64,000 nt of DNA from Allomuricauda sp. (GTDB taxonomy: Bacteria; Bacteroidota; Bacteroidia; Flavobacteriales; Flavobacteriaceae). Below are positions 44,203 through 53,277 of this stretch, in pieces. Below the pieces are notes generated by a model. That model was not told the DNA's origin. It saw only the letters and a program-made list of their open reading frames with translations, and ran no database searches. A program made the position numbers and the translations under genes. The stretch covers positions 62,001 to 126,000 of the forward strand of contig NZ_JANQLX010000009.1 in NCBI RefSeq assembly GCF_028280385.1, written 5' to 3'. Every line of letters starts with the position of its first letter. Position 1 is the stretch's first letter.

Positions 44203-44250
44203 CAAATGTAGTTTTTTGAGGTATATCTCCAATACAATTCCCTTTATTAT

Positions 44251-45294
44251 ATGAATCGAACCTACGTAGGGTCCACCATATACCACATTTACCTCTCCCT
44301 AATCCATATCAGTAAAAATTCTGGGTACAAGCCAGATGACAGGGGCAACAATTTGCTGTTTTTGGTAGAGAGCACACCTATGATAGAATCCTTGATACCC
44401 AACCTGAAGAAACATTTTTTCAGGGATGTGCATGTTATTTCGGAACGAAAGGACCATGTTAGGGATTTGGGAAAATTCAATTATTCGCTGCGCAGAAGGG
44501 CCAAACTACCACCTTATCTGGAAGAAAAACATCCGGAATTGCTCCAAGAAAAGGGGTTTATCCAAAATTCCCAACTATATCTTTGCGATACCGATTCTTC
44601 CAAAAGCTATTTTCTGTACGAATTTGGGCGGAACAACATTGAAATGATAGAGGATGGGGCAAGAACCTACCGTCAACGACATTCCACATTTGAACAGTTG
44701 ATGAAGACCTACATCACAAAAACTCCCTTGGGAGGCGGGTTTGACAAGGAAGTCAAGACCATTCATGCACAGTTTCCGGGCAAATTGCCTAAAGGCATCC
44801 AATCCAAGGCTGTGGAGTTGAACATTAAAAAGGAAGTGGCCAAATTCCCCGAAACCCTTAAAAAGGAAATATTCAATCTGTTTATTGGCGACAACACCAT
44901 TGATATTCCCAAGCATAACACGGTCTTGATCCTGACCCAACCTATATCCGAGGACAAAGTGGTGAAAAATGAAGCGGTGAAAATTGAGATCTACAGGGAC
45001 CTTATATCCAAAATTCCAAAGAACGCCAAGGTTATCTTGAAGACACACCCCAGGGAAATCACCAAATATGAAGAACACTTTCCCGACATTACCGTTTTGC
45101 CCGCACTTTTTCCCATTGAGATTTTGGGCTTAAAAAGTGGGTTTCATTTTGAAAAAGGCTATACCTTATTCTCCACTGCACTGTCCAATCTGGAGATTGT
45201 GAAGCAACGGTTTTTTCTGGGTAAGGATTATTTGGATAAATTTACCGCCAGTGCAACCAGGGACTTGATCAAAAACATGGAAACCCCTACCTAA
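44251..45294 (+). CDS. Putative sialyltransferase (polysialyltransferase/GT52-like)
   Basis: A 347-residue protein without membrane helices. It carries the motifs shared by several bacterial sialyltransferase families: an acidic-acidic-Gly motif EDG at 134-136 (MIEDGARTYR), an HP motif at 266-267 (LKTHPRE) and a Ser/Thr pair near 308-309 (LFSTALSN). The GT-B-like fold is expected. It probably moves a CMP-activated nonulosonic acid to a surface glycan or lipooligosaccharide. The next two genes supply CMP-activation and synthesis of that sugar. Assignment rests on motifs plus context; the acceptor is unknown. Confidence 0.72.
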   Translation: MNRTYVGSTIYHIYLSLIHISKNSGYKPDDRGNNLLFLVESTPMIESLIPNLKKHFFRDVHVISERKDHVRDLGKFNYSLRRRAKLPPYLEEKHPELLQEKGFIQNSQLYLCDTDSSKSYFLYEFGRNNIEMIEDGARTYRQRHSTFEQLMKTYITKTPLGGGFDKEVKTIHAQFPGKLPKGIQSKAVELNIKKEVAKFPETLKKEIFNLFIGDNTIDIPKHNTVLILTQPISEDKVVKNEAVKIEIYRDLISKIPKNAKVILKTHPREITKYEEHFPDITVLPALFPIEILGLKSGFHFEKGYTLFSTALSNLEIVKQRFFLGKDYLDKFTASATRDLIKNMETPT

Positions 45295-45304
45295 AAACAA
45301 CACA

Positions 45305-46471
45305 ATGGGCAAAAAGAGCATAGGTTTTATCCCGTTACGAAAAAATTCAAAGGGAATTCCGGGCAAAAACAAAAAAAAGCTACTGGGCCGGCCATTGTTT
45401 TCATGGGTGCTTACAGAAGCCATATTTTCCAAACTGGATGAGGTTTATGTGTTCAGTGATGACCAAGAAATCATAGATTATATCGGCAAAAACTACGCAT
45501 GGACCAAGAAGGTAAAGACCCTACAACGATCTTCGGAAAATGCATCTGACACCGCATCCACGGAAGCAGCCATGTTGGAATTCTCGGAAATGATCCAGCA
45601 CGATTACGAAGTGTTTTGTTTGCTTCAAGCCACGTCCCCACTCACCCAAAAGGAACATATAGATCAAGCGCTATCAAAACTTGAACAGGAAAACCATGAT
45701 TCCGTTCTTAGTGTTGTAAGAACACATCGGTTTATCTGGTCGGAAGATGGCAAAAGCGTCAACTATGACCATACCAAAAGACCACGCAGACAGGATTTTG
45801 AGGGTCTTTTGATGGAAAATGGTGCCGTGTACGCCACCAATAAGTCTTCTCTCCAAGAATCCAACAACAGATTAAGCGGTAACATTGGGCTTATTGAAAT
45901 GCCTGAGGACGGTTTGGTGGAAATAGATTCTGAAACTGATTGGCAGATTGTTGAACAACTTTTGGTTGCCAAATTTCAATCCCAAAAATCTGCCCAAAAA
46001 CTCTCGCATTTGGTCTTGGATGTGGACGGAGTGTTTACGGATGGCAGGGTGGTTTATGATAAAAACGGCGAGTTTTCCAAAACATTTGACATGAGGGATG
46101 GTATGGGGCTGGAAATTCTTAGACAACACAATATGAACGTAGTGGTCATGACTTCCGAAGACTCGGAAATTGTGGCCCAACGAATGAAAAAACTAAAAAT
46201 CGAGGATGTATTTCTGGGCATCAAGGACAAATATTCCTTCCTGGAAAACCTGCTTTTGGAGCGTAATCTAAGTCCAAATGAAGTTGCCTACATTGGGGAC
46301 GATGTAAACGATATGGCCAATATGCTGCGGGTCGGCTGGTCATTTTGCCCATCAAATGCAACAAATCCCATTAAAAACATAGCAGATATCGTACTCAACA
46401 GGCCTTCCGCCCAAGGCGCCATACGAGAAGCTTGCGAATTCATTATGCAATACAATAGAAGATTTCAATGA
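45305..46471 (+). CDS. CMP-nonulosonate synthetase fused to a HAD phosphatase
   Basis: A 388-residue fusion. N-terminal domain (about 1-225): NeuA-type cytidylyltransferase with IPLRKNSKGIPGKNKK (CTP-binding loop), LLQATSPL and ENGAVYATN. C-terminal domain (about 232-388): KdsC-like C0-type HAD with nucleophile D239 and acid/base D241 in LDVDGVFTDG, K307 and the metal motif GDDVND at 331-336, so it looks catalytically intact. The fusion matches the domain order of vertebrate CMP-sialate synthetase, whose HAD part is not known for phosphatase activity. It suggests that the sugar is made as a 9-phosphate, dephosphorylated and activated by one protein. Confidence 0.88.
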   Translation: MGKKSIGFIPLRKNSKGIPGKNKKKLLGRPLFSWVLTEAIFSKLDEVYVFSDDQEIIDYIGKNYAWTKKVKTLQRSSENASDTASTEAAMLEFSEMIQHDYEVFCLLQATSPLTQKEHIDQALSKLEQENHDSVLSVVRTHRFIWSEDGKSVNYDHTKRPRRQDFEGLLMENGAVYATNKSSLQESNNRLSGNIGLIEMPEDGLVEIDSETDWQIVEQLLVAKFQSQKSAQKLSHLVLDVDGVFTDGRVVYDKNGEFSKTFDMRDGMGLEILRQHNMNVVVMTSEDSEIVAQRMKKLKIEDVFLGIKDKYSFLENLLLERNLSPNEVAYIGDDVNDMANMLRVGWSFCPSNATNPIKNIADIVLNRPSAQGAIREACEFIMQYNRRFQ

Positions 46472-47337
46472 CTTTCAAAGAACCCTATATCATAGCAGAA
46501 ATTGGCTGTAACCATAAAGGCGATATGAAAATCGCCAAGGAGATGATCTATATGTCCAAAATTTTTGGGAATGCCAACGCCGTCAAATTCCAAAAAAGGA
46601 ACAACAAGGAACTGCTTACCGAAAAGCAATACAATGAACCCCATCCCAACCCAGTAAACTCTTATGGCAGCACCTATGGCGAGCATCGGGAGTTTTTGGA
46701 GTTTGATGTGGACCAACACCGGGAATTGAAAGCATATTGCGAAGAAGTGGGTATTACCTACTCCACTTCGGTATGGGAAACCACATCTGCCAAGGAAATA
46801 GCATCCCTAAACCCGGAGTTCATCAAAATTCCTTCTGCCTGCAACAACAATTATGAAATGTTGGGATGGTTATGCGAAAACTACGACGGAGAGTTGCACG
46901 TTTCCACTGGAATGACCACCAAAGATGAAATTTCGGAACTGATCAACTTCTTTGCCGAAAAAGGTAGGGCCAAGGATTTGGTGGTATACAATTGTACCTC
47001 CGGTTACCCTGTCCCTTTTCAAGATATCTGTCTTCTAGACATCCTAAAACTCAAGGAAAAATATGGAGATAAGGTAAAAAGCATCGGTTTTTCCGGCCAT
47101 CACCTAGGTATCGCCGTGGATGTGGCAGCATATACTTTGGGAGCCCATATCATAGAAAGACATTTTACCTTGGACAGGACCTGGAAAGGCACGGACCATG
47201 CGGCATCCTTGGAACCAATGGGGCTCAGAAAACTTAGCAGGGACCTACGGGCCACATACGCAGCGCTCACCTACAAATCCAAGGACATTTTGGACATTGA
47301 GAGCGTACAAAGGGATAAGCTGAAATACAAAAAGTAA
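46468..47337 (+). CDS. NeuB-family nonulosonic acid (9-phosphate) synthase without SAF domain
   Basis: A 289-residue PEP-dependent synthase with the NeuB barrel motifs: YIIAEIGCNHKGD, VKFQKRNN, HVSTGMTT, IGFSGHH and GAHIIERHFTLDRTWKGTDHA. The family's usual C-terminal SAF (antifreeze-like) domain is missing: the chain stops shortly after the barrel. Its ATG overlaps the fused NeuA-phosphatase stop by 4 bp, so translation is coupled. Substrate (ManNAc-6-P, Man-6-P or another) cannot be read from the sequence; no NeuC/NeuS-type epimerase is nearby, which makes a mannose-6-phosphate/KDN route attractive. Confidence 0.87.
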   Translation: MTFKEPYIIAEIGCNHKGDMKIAKEMIYMSKIFGNANAVKFQKRNNKELLTEKQYNEPHPNPVNSYGSTYGEHREFLEFDVDQHRELKAYCEEVGITYSTSVWETTSAKEIASLNPEFIKIPSACNNNYEMLGWLCENYDGELHVSTGMTTKDEISELINFFAEKGRAKDLVVYNCTSGYPVPFQDICLLDILKLKEKYGDKVKSIGFSGHHLGIAVDVAAYTLGAHIIERHFTLDRTWKGTDHAASLEPMGLRKLSRDLRATYAALTYKSKDILDIESVQRDKLKYKK

Positions 47338-47910
47338 GTGAAGTACGACTTTACCTCAGAAATCAACAAGGCATTTGATACTTTGTCAGCTGGCGGACTG
47401 ATCCTCTATCCGACAGATACCGTTTGGGGCATTGGTTGCGATGCCACCAATCCAGAGGCCGTAAAAAAGGTCTACACCCTAAAAAACCGGGAAGACAGTA
47501 AGGCCCTTATATGTTTGGTGGCAAACCAGGCCATGCTGGAGCGCCATGTCAAAAACATTCCCGATGTGGCGTATGATATTATGGATTTTGCCACAAAACC
47601 CACCACCATTGTCTTTGACAATCCCCTTGGTATAGCGCCCAATCTTGTGGCCGAGGACAATACCATTGCCATCCGTGTGGCATCGGACAAGTTCTGCCAA
47701 TATCTCATCAACAACTTTGGAAAGCCCATTGTTTCCACATCCGCCAACATTTCCGGGTTTCCAACCCCAAAAAGCTTTAACGGGATTTCCCCGGAAATTT
47801 TAAAAGGAGTGGACTATGTGGTAAATTTGCCGGACGAAAACAAAGACCCAAAGCCATCATCCATCATTAAATTGAGCGCGGATGGACAGGTCAAGGTAAT
47901 CCGGGAGTAG
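47338..47910 (+). CDS. L-threonylcarbamoyladenylate synthase (Sua5/YrdC family)
   Basis: A 190-residue enzyme that makes threonylcarbamoyl-AMP for the t6A37 modification of tRNA. The N-terminal [18 protein letters not shown] and KALICLVA blocks and SANISG loop match YrdC/Sua5; the short length means that there is no C-terminal Sua5 domain. It starts with GTG directly after the synthase stop (TAAGTG), so it depends on the nonulosonate genes for translation. A housekeeping tRNA gene in this position is unusual. Confidence 0.9.
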   Translation: MKYDFTSEINKAFDTLSAGGLILYPTDTVWGIGCDATNPEAVKKVYTLKNREDSKALICLVANQAMLERHVKNIPDVAYDIMDFATKPTTIVFDNPLGIAPNLVAEDNTIAIRVASDKFCQYLINNFGKPIVSTSANISGFPTPKSFNGISPEILKGVDYVVNLPDENKDPKPSSIIKLSADGQVKVIRE

Positions 47911-47911
47911 C

Positions 47912-49348
47912 ATGATGCAGGAGTATCATAAAGAAGCCATACAACATCCAATTTTTAAGCTTATAGGTCAAACTTCTGAAGAATTGGGAGTGGACTGCTT
48001 TGTAATTGGAGGTTTTGTTCGGGATTATTTGCTTCAAAGGGGTACTCCCAAAGATATCGATATTGTTGCTGTTGGCAGCGGCATAGAACTTGCCAAAAAA
48101 GTAGCGCTTAAACTTGATGGCAAACCCCAAGTATCGGTTTTCAAAAATTTTGGCACCGCCATGATCAAACACGGAGATTTGGAGTTGGAGTTTGTGGGAG
48201 CCAGAAAAGAAAGCTACGATCGCAATAGCAGAAAACCCATCGTAGAGGATGGCACATTGGAAGATGACCAAAACCGGCGGGATTTCACCATAAATGCCAT
48301 GGCCATCTCGCTCAATGAAAAGAATTTTGGGGAGCTAATTGATCCCTTTGATGGTAGGGCCGACTTGGAAAAGAAAACCATACGAACGCCCTTGGAACCC
48401 GGAATCACCTACTCGGATGACCCCTTACGGATGATGCGCGCCATTCGCTTTGCCACCCAGCTCAATTTTGAGATCGAGCTGAAATCTCTACAAGCCATCA
48501 CGGAACATCAAGAGCGCATCAAAATAATCTCCAGGGAACGTGTTGTAGACGAATTGCACAAGATCTTATTGAGCAAAAAGCCGTCCATTGGCTTTGCACT
48601 TATGCACAAAACAGGACTTTTACCCATTATTCTTCCTGAATTGACCGCATTGCAGGGGATAGAAGAAATAGAAGGCCAGCGACACAAGGATAATTTTTGG
48701 CATACCTTGGAGGTTGTGGACAATATCTCGGAGACCACGGACAACCTTTGGCTGCGATGGGCGGCATTGTTGCACGATATTGGAAAAGCGCCCACCAAAA
48801 GATTTCATAAAAGAATTGGGTGGACCTTTCACGGTCATGAGTTTGTGGGTTCCAAAATGGTGTACAAATTGTTCAAACGACTGCGCATGCCCTTGAACGA
48901 CAAAATGAAGTTTGTCCAAAAGATGGTTTTGATGAGTTCCAGACCCATCATACTTTCCGAAGACCATGTTACGGATTCTGCAGTACGCCGGTTGGTGTTC
49001 GATGCAGGGGAATTCGTGGATGATTTAATGACCTTGTGTGAAGCGGATATCACCACCAAGAATCCCAAAAAACAGAGGAGGTATAAGAACAACTTCAAAA
49101 TTGTCCGCCAAAAAATTGTGGAAGTGGAGGAACGGGACCATATCCGAAATTTCCAACCTCCGGTGAGCGGGGAGGAAATCATGAGGGTCTTTAACCTAAA
49201 ACCCTCCAAGGAAATTGGCATCATAAAGGAAGCGATAAAGGAAGCCATCTTAGAGGGAGAAATCCCCAACGAATACGAGGCTGCTTATGTTTATATGTTG
49301 CAAAAAGGTAAAGAACTGGATCTAAAGCCCCATACGAATGAAGAATAA
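47912..49348 (+). CDS. cca: CCA tRNA nucleotidyltransferase / poly(A) polymerase family, HD domain
   Basis: A 478-residue nucleotidyltransferase that repairs or adds the 3' CCA of tRNA. The N-terminal head has [11 protein letters not shown] and the catalytic DIDIVAVG, followed by EGTL-like [20 protein letters not shown] (class II motif), [12 protein letters not shown], an HD domain (about 245-360) with [10 protein letters not shown], and a helical tail. The HD domain can hydrolyse phosphoester bonds. ATG at 47912 or 47915. It overlaps ctaA by 11 bp and follows the Sua5-like gene by 1 bp. Confidence 0.92.
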   Translation: MMQEYHKEAIQHPIFKLIGQTSEELGVDCFVIGGFVRDYLLQRGTPKDIDIVAVGSGIELAKKVALKLDGKPQVSVFKNFGTAMIKHGDLELEFVGARKESYDRNSRKPIVEDGTLEDDQNRRDFTINAMAISLNEKNFGELIDPFDGRADLEKKTIRTPLEPGITYSDDPLRMMRAIRFATQLNFEIELKSLQAITEHQERIKIISRERVVDELHKILLSKKPSIGFALMHKTGLLPIILPELTALQGIEEIEGQRHKDNFWHTLEVVDNISETTDNLWLRWAALLHDIGKAPTKRFHKRIGWTFHGHEFVGSKMVYKLFKRLRMPLNDKMKFVQKMVLMSSRPIILSEDHVTDSAVRRLVFDAGEFVDDLMTLCEADITTKNPKKQRRYKNNFKIVRQKIVEVEERDHIRNFQPPVSGEEIMRVFNLKPSKEIGIIKEAIKEAILEGEIPNEYEAAYVYMLQKGKELDLKPHTNEE

Positions 49349-50351
49349 CAAATATGTGGTATACTGGTTGCTAACGGGTTGTGCCCTAATCTTTATTATG
49401 GTTGTGGTTGGCGGCATCACCCGACTGACCCATTCCGGGTTGTCCATGTCTGATTACAATCTTATTTCCGGCACGCTCCCCCCTATGAACGAACAGGAAT
49501 GGCAGGAAGCTTTTGAACTCTATAAACAGTATCCAGAATTTCAAAAACTGAACTATCACTTTACCTTGGAGGATTTTAAGTCCATCTATTTCTGGGAGTG
49601 GCTCCATCGTGTGATAGGACGTTTCATTGGCATTGTTTTTATACTTCCCTTTATTTTTTTCCTGGTGACCAAAAGATTGGACCGCTCCACAACAAAAAAA
49701 TGTTTGTTGCTGCTGTTCCTAGGTGGGTTTCAAGGGTTTTTAGGCTGGTACATGGTGAAAAGCGGTCTGGTAGACCGACCCGATGTATCTCACTATAGAT
49801 TGGCCGCACATTTAACAACTGCATTTGTAACCTTTGCATATAGTTTGTGGGTGGCGCTGGACCTTATTTATACTGAAAGGAAACAAATCGCAAAGTCCTT
49901 TAGAAATCTAATCAGAATTGGCCTGGTCCTGTTGTTGGTCCAAATTATTTGGGGAGCATTTGTTGCGGGTCTGGATGCAGGATTTATCCACAACCACTGG
50001 CCTTTGATGAGCGATGGAAAACTGATCCATGAAACGGTCTATATTGAACAACAGCCCCTTGTCAAAAACTTTTATGAAGGAAAGAGCGGAGTGCAATTTG
50101 TACACCGCTATTTGGCCTATTTGGTGGTAGGCATGGTCGTGGCCGTTTGGTATCGTAGTCGAAAAATAGAGTTATCCGCAGCGCAATCCAATGGAATAAA
50201 ATCATTGATGGTTTTGGTGGGATTGCAATTTTTATTGGGGGTTCTGACCTTAATTTATGCGGTTCCGCTGTGGTTGGGTGTCTTGCACCAAGTCGGTGCC
50301 TTTTTTCTTTTGGCCGCCATGACCTTTACCTTGCATAGGTTCACCAAATAA
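49338..50351 (+). CDS. ctaA: Heme A synthase (COX15/CtaA family)
   Basis: A 337-residue eight-helix inner-membrane enzyme that oxidises heme O to heme A for aa3-type cytochrome oxidases. The family marks are present: [17 protein letters not shown] near the N-terminus, [11 protein letters not shown] with heme-liganding His, [11 protein letters not shown], and later FVHRYLAY and VLHQVGA, giving the four conserved His. It overlaps cca by 11 bp. Last gene of the run that starts with the sialyltransferase-like gene; ctaB is not in the window. Confidence 0.94.
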   Translation: MKNNKYVVYWLLTGCALIFIMVVVGGITRLTHSGLSMSDYNLISGTLPPMNEQEWQEAFELYKQYPEFQKLNYHFTLEDFKSIYFWEWLHRVIGRFIGIVFILPFIFFLVTKRLDRSTTKKCLLLLFLGGFQGFLGWYMVKSGLVDRPDVSHYRLAAHLTTAFVTFAYSLWVALDLIYTERKQIAKSFRNLIRIGLVLLLVQIIWGAFVAGLDAGFIHNHWPLMSDGKLIHETVYIEQQPLVKNFYEGKSGVQFVHRYLAYLVVGMVVAVWYRSRKIELSAAQSNGIKSLMVLVGLQFLLGVLTLIYAVPLWLGVLHQVGAFFLLAAMTFTLHRFTK

Positions 50352-50394
50352 TGCCGATTTATCGTAACTTTGACCCCACTGTAATTTTAGCTTG

Positions 50395-50889
50395 ATGATT
50401 TATAAAATCAGGATAATTCTTGATGCCGAGGAGGATATTTTCCGGGATTTGGAGGTTGAGGCGACCAACACCTTAGAGGAGTTCCATAACGCCATAACCC
50501 AAGCTTTCGGATTTGGCGGGAGTGAAATGGCCTCGTTCTATACATGCGACGAAGAATGGAACCAGGATGAAGAAATTGCCCTGTTTGATATGGGTGAAAA
50601 TGGCGCGGATGTCCGATTGATGAACGAGACCGTATTAGCTGATGTGTTGTCCGAACCCAGTCCAAAAATGATCTATGTCTACGACTTTTTAAGTATGTGG
50701 ACCTTTTTTGTGGAATTAGCCGATATCGTTGAAAAAGAAGATGGCCGATCATATCCCAATCTGCTATTCAGCTTTGGAGAACTTCCCGATGCTCCACCTG
50801 AAAAGAAATTCGAGTCCAAACCCAACATGGACTTTGACGACTCCTTTGACAGCTATGATGACTTTGATTTTGATGAAAATTGGAATTAG
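50395..50889 (+). CDS. pRiA4b ORF-3-like protein (IS1096 passenger TnpR family)
   Basis: A 164-residue acidic cytosolic protein matching the plasmid pRiA4b ORF-3 family: MIYKIRIILDAEEDIFRDLEVEATNTLEEFHNAITQAFGF near the start, then FLSMWTFFVELADI. The last 40 residues are very rich in Asp, Phe and Ser. The name comes from a plasmid and an insertion element, but the family is widespread in chromosomes and there is no sign of mobility here. Start ATG at 50395 (a TTG just before is possible). Function unknown. Confidence 0.8.
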   Translation: MIYKIRIILDAEEDIFRDLEVEATNTLEEFHNAITQAFGFGGSEMASFYTCDEEWNQDEEIALFDMGENGADVRLMNETVLADVLSEPSPKMIYVYDFLSMWTFFVELADIVEKEDGRSYPNLLFSFGELPDAPPEKKFESKPNMDFDDSFDSYDDFDFDENWN

Positions 50890-50956
50890 TCGGGGCCAAA
50901 ACTCAAGCCGAACTTCAAGAATCTAAATAAATTTACCTTTAACCTTTCACCCAAAA

Positions 50957-52015
50957 ATGCTAAACCTATATCCCGCCCAAATCGAAAGTGTTTCCCTTCA
51001 CCGAGTTGGCAACAAGAGCAAAAACGAATCGATCTTCCTATCGGAGAAACCCTTTGGATTGAACGACGAAATGTCCGGTCTGCTCAAGGAGTACTTTTTT
51101 AAGCCTTTTAGGGAGAAAGAGGAGAACTATTTTAGGTTTGATCATGAGGTAGACCTTGAATTCAATGAGGTGTACAAAGCCGTTTCCGAAATATTTGCGG
51201 ATTCAGGGAATATCCATGCCCTCTCCAAAAAAATCACCACCCACCTCTTTGAGCAATCCAACCATCCACATATTAAAAGTGGGGAGGTCTACGTGGTCCA
51301 TTTTTCTGACATGGTGTTGGACAATGCGAAAGTGGAGGCCATTGGGATATTTAAAAGTGAGTTAAAGCATGACTTTCTCCAATTTAAAGAAGATGGGCAA
51401 AATTTGGAGATTTTGATCAAGCAGGGAATCAACATCAATAAATTGGACAAAGGCTGTATCGTATTCAACGTATCCAAAGAAGAGGGGTACAAAGTGTTGT
51501 CCGTGGACAGCAATAGATATGACGCCAAATACTGGTTGGAGAACTTTTTGGGACTAGCTGCGCTAACAGATGAAAACTTCTACACCAAGAACTATCTGAA
51601 ATTTTGCCAGAATTTTGCCAAGGACGTGGTGTTGCCTGCCGAAGACAAACAGCAGGAAGTTCTTTTTATGAACCGTGCGGTGAACCATTTTGCGAAAAAC
51701 GACGCTTTTGAAGAAACCTCGTTCCTCAACGAAGTGATGGAAAATCCGGAATTGATTCCTGAATTCAAGCATTACAAAGTAGAAAAAGGGCCCAAATATA
51801 GTATTGAAGACGTCTCCAACTTTGACATTGCCAACAAAGCCGTCTCCGATGCCCGAAAAAAAATCAAGAATGTGATCAATCTAGACACCAACATTCAAAT
51901 CAAAATGGATTTTATCAACCCGGAATCTGCCGAGAAATTTGTTGAAAAGGGATGGGATGAAGAAAGGCAAATGTATTATTACCTGGTTTACTTCAACAAA
52001 GAACAAAAAAGCTAA
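50957..52015 (+). CDS. Nucleoid-associated protein (NdpA/YejK family)
   Basis: A 352-residue protein of the 37-kDa nucleoid-associated family. Typical N-terminal region SVSLHRVGNKSKNESIFLSEKPF, the central block SGEVYVVHFSDMVLDNAKVEAIGIFKSE, and LNKLDKGCIVFN. In E. coli the homologue binds DNA without clear sequence preference; here probably chromosome organisation. It ends 15 bp before the mixed heptad array and is convergent with the unknown gene at 52133-53203. Confidence 0.87.
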   Translation: MLNLYPAQIESVSLHRVGNKSKNESIFLSEKPFGLNDEMSGLLKEYFFKPFREKEENYFRFDHEVDLEFNEVYKAVSEIFADSGNIHALSKKITTHLFEQSNHPHIKSGEVYVVHFSDMVLDNAKVEAIGIFKSELKHDFLQFKEDGQNLEILIKQGININKLDKGCIVFNVSKEEGYKVLSVDSNRYDAKYWLENFLGLAALTDENFYTKNYLKFCQNFAKDVVLPAEDKQQEVLFMNRAVNHFAKNDAFEETSFLNEVMENPELIPEFKHYKVEKGPKYSIEDVSNFDIANKAVSDARKKIKNVINLDTNIQIKMDFINPESAEKFVEKGWDEERQMYYYLVYFNKEQKS

Positions 52016-52030
52016 TCCCACATACCCCAG

Positions 52031-52135
52031 ACTTTAGACTTTGGACGTTAGATTTTGGACTTTAGACTACACACCACCAACCACTACCGACTTCCGACCA
52101 CCGATTTCTGACCACCGACCACCGACTTCCGACTA
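52031..52135. repeat. Mixed heptamer array, ACTTTAG and CCGACTT types in one register
   Basis: Fifteen consecutive 7-bp units read from 52031 without a phase shift: ACTTTAG, ACTTTGG, ACGTTAG, ATTTTGG, ACTTTAG, then ACTACAC, ACCACCA, ACCACTA, then CCGACTT, CCGACCA, CCGATTT, CTGACCA, CCGACCA, CCGACTT, CCGACTA. The last three bases are the stop codon of the gene at 52133-53203 (minus strand). It fills nearly the whole gap between two convergent genes. Confidence 0.8.
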
Positions 52136-53203
52136 ACTATCAAAAATCTGTCTCATGTTCACATCTTGGTAGTTCCGCTTCACAAAATCCAGCGCCAGTG
52201 CCAAAACCTCGCCCATGGTATTGCATTTTTTAAAATTGATGTCCTTGGCCAGCTCATAAATTTCAAGCTTAAGCTTGGTGATATTCTCCTCCAATGAAAT
52301 GTGGTCAATAACACAGGCATCCAGTAATCTCTTTATCCGATCACCGGAACTCAGAATTCGTTTGGCCACAATGGAACGTTCCTCAATTTTATACTGATCC
52401 ACGGAATTTTTCTGCAATTTGGTGCGAACCAATTCCACCATTTGAAAATTCTCCTTAAAAAACTGTGGGCGGTATACTTTTAACTTGCCTTCAAAACACT
52501 GTTGGTCAAAATCTATTGCACGAATCTTGTAGACCACATGGTCAAAATCGTGAACCGGAACAATTACATAGTTGTAGGATCGCATATCGCCCAATAAGCG
52601 AATCATGCAACGCTCATTGAACTTCACAAATTCCTTTGCTAATTGCGCCTTCTCGGGCTCGGTGCATTTGGGCAGCATGTCCTCGATAAAAACATCGCCC
52701 GGAATTCCGGCAATATGTTCTTCAATAAGCGTATCCCCATGTACCAAAAAATTGAGGTTGTAGGGAGAAAGCATATGCTCCAGTTCCAGGCCATAGACCC
52801 TGGACGCATCGGTCTTTTTTACATAAAAATAGGTATAGTTGTCATTCAGGATGTTTCTCACTTTGATCCTAAACGGCTTCGAATTTCCGAAAGTGCAGTA
52901 ATCCACGGCATCCACATTCAAAAATTCCAAAATCCGGTCACTTCCATCAGAATGCAAAATGGAATACACCTTCTTCAAGCTCAAATCTATTTCCTCCCGA
53001 TCAAAGTCAGAATAATAGACCCGTACCCAAAGGGTATCTTCCCCATCGGTATCATATACCACAACCGAACCTGCAAATCGCAATAAGTCTTCATAAAAGA
53101 TGGGAATTTCAATTTTACGGCTGTATCGATTCAGGTATCCATCCAACTTTTTGTTGACCGGAAACGCTGGTTTTTTCTTTGACATCAATTTTTCTTCGGA
53201 CAT
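52133..53203 (-). CDS. Conserved protein of unknown function
   Basis: A 356-residue cytosolic protein starting MSEEKLMSKKKPAFPVNKKL. No signal peptide or membrane helix. A mixed alpha/beta region about 40-270 contains VVVYDTDGEDTLWVRVYY, SYNYVIVPVHDFDHVVYKIRAIDFDQQCFEGK and a helical C-terminus (about 295-356). The pattern ...IDFDQQ... after a run of strands recalls the metal-binding end of a kinase-like fold, but the other kinase motifs are not seen. The ATG at 53201-53203 was chosen over an upstream TTG; a GGGAAAG stretch lies before it. The 3' end touches the heptad array. Confidence 0.7.
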   Translation of the reverse strand: MSEEKLMSKKKPAFPVNKKLDGYLNRYSRKIEIPIFYEDLLRFAGSVVVYDTDGEDTLWVRVYYSDFDREEIDLSLKKVYSILHSDGSDRILEFLNVDAVDYCTFGNSKPFRIKVRNILNDNYTYFYVKKTDASRVYGLELEHMLSPYNLNFLVHGDTLIEEHIAGIPGDVFIEDMLPKCTEPEKAQLAKEFVKFNERCMIRLLGDMRSYNYVIVPVHDFDHVVYKIRAIDFDQQCFEGKLKVYRPQFFKENFQMVELVRTKLQKNSVDQYKIEERSIVAKRILSSGDRIKRLLDACVIDHISLEENITKLKLEIYELAKDINFKKCNTMGEVLALALDFVKRNYQDVNMRQIFDS

Positions 53204-53277
53204 TCTTTCCCTACTTTGTAACAAAAATGACTATATCTCGTCAAGTTACTATAAACTAATCAAAAAACGATTCCGTC

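Noticed and set aside
42580..47337. Region as a complete capsule or O-antigen locus
   Set aside because: No Wzx/Wzy, Wza/Wzc or initiating sugar transferase genes are present; only glycosyltransferases and the nonulosonate genes.
50395..50889. pRiA4b ORF-3-like gene as a mobile element
   Set aside because: No transposase, terminal inverted repeats or target duplications around it; the family is common in ordinary chromosomes.
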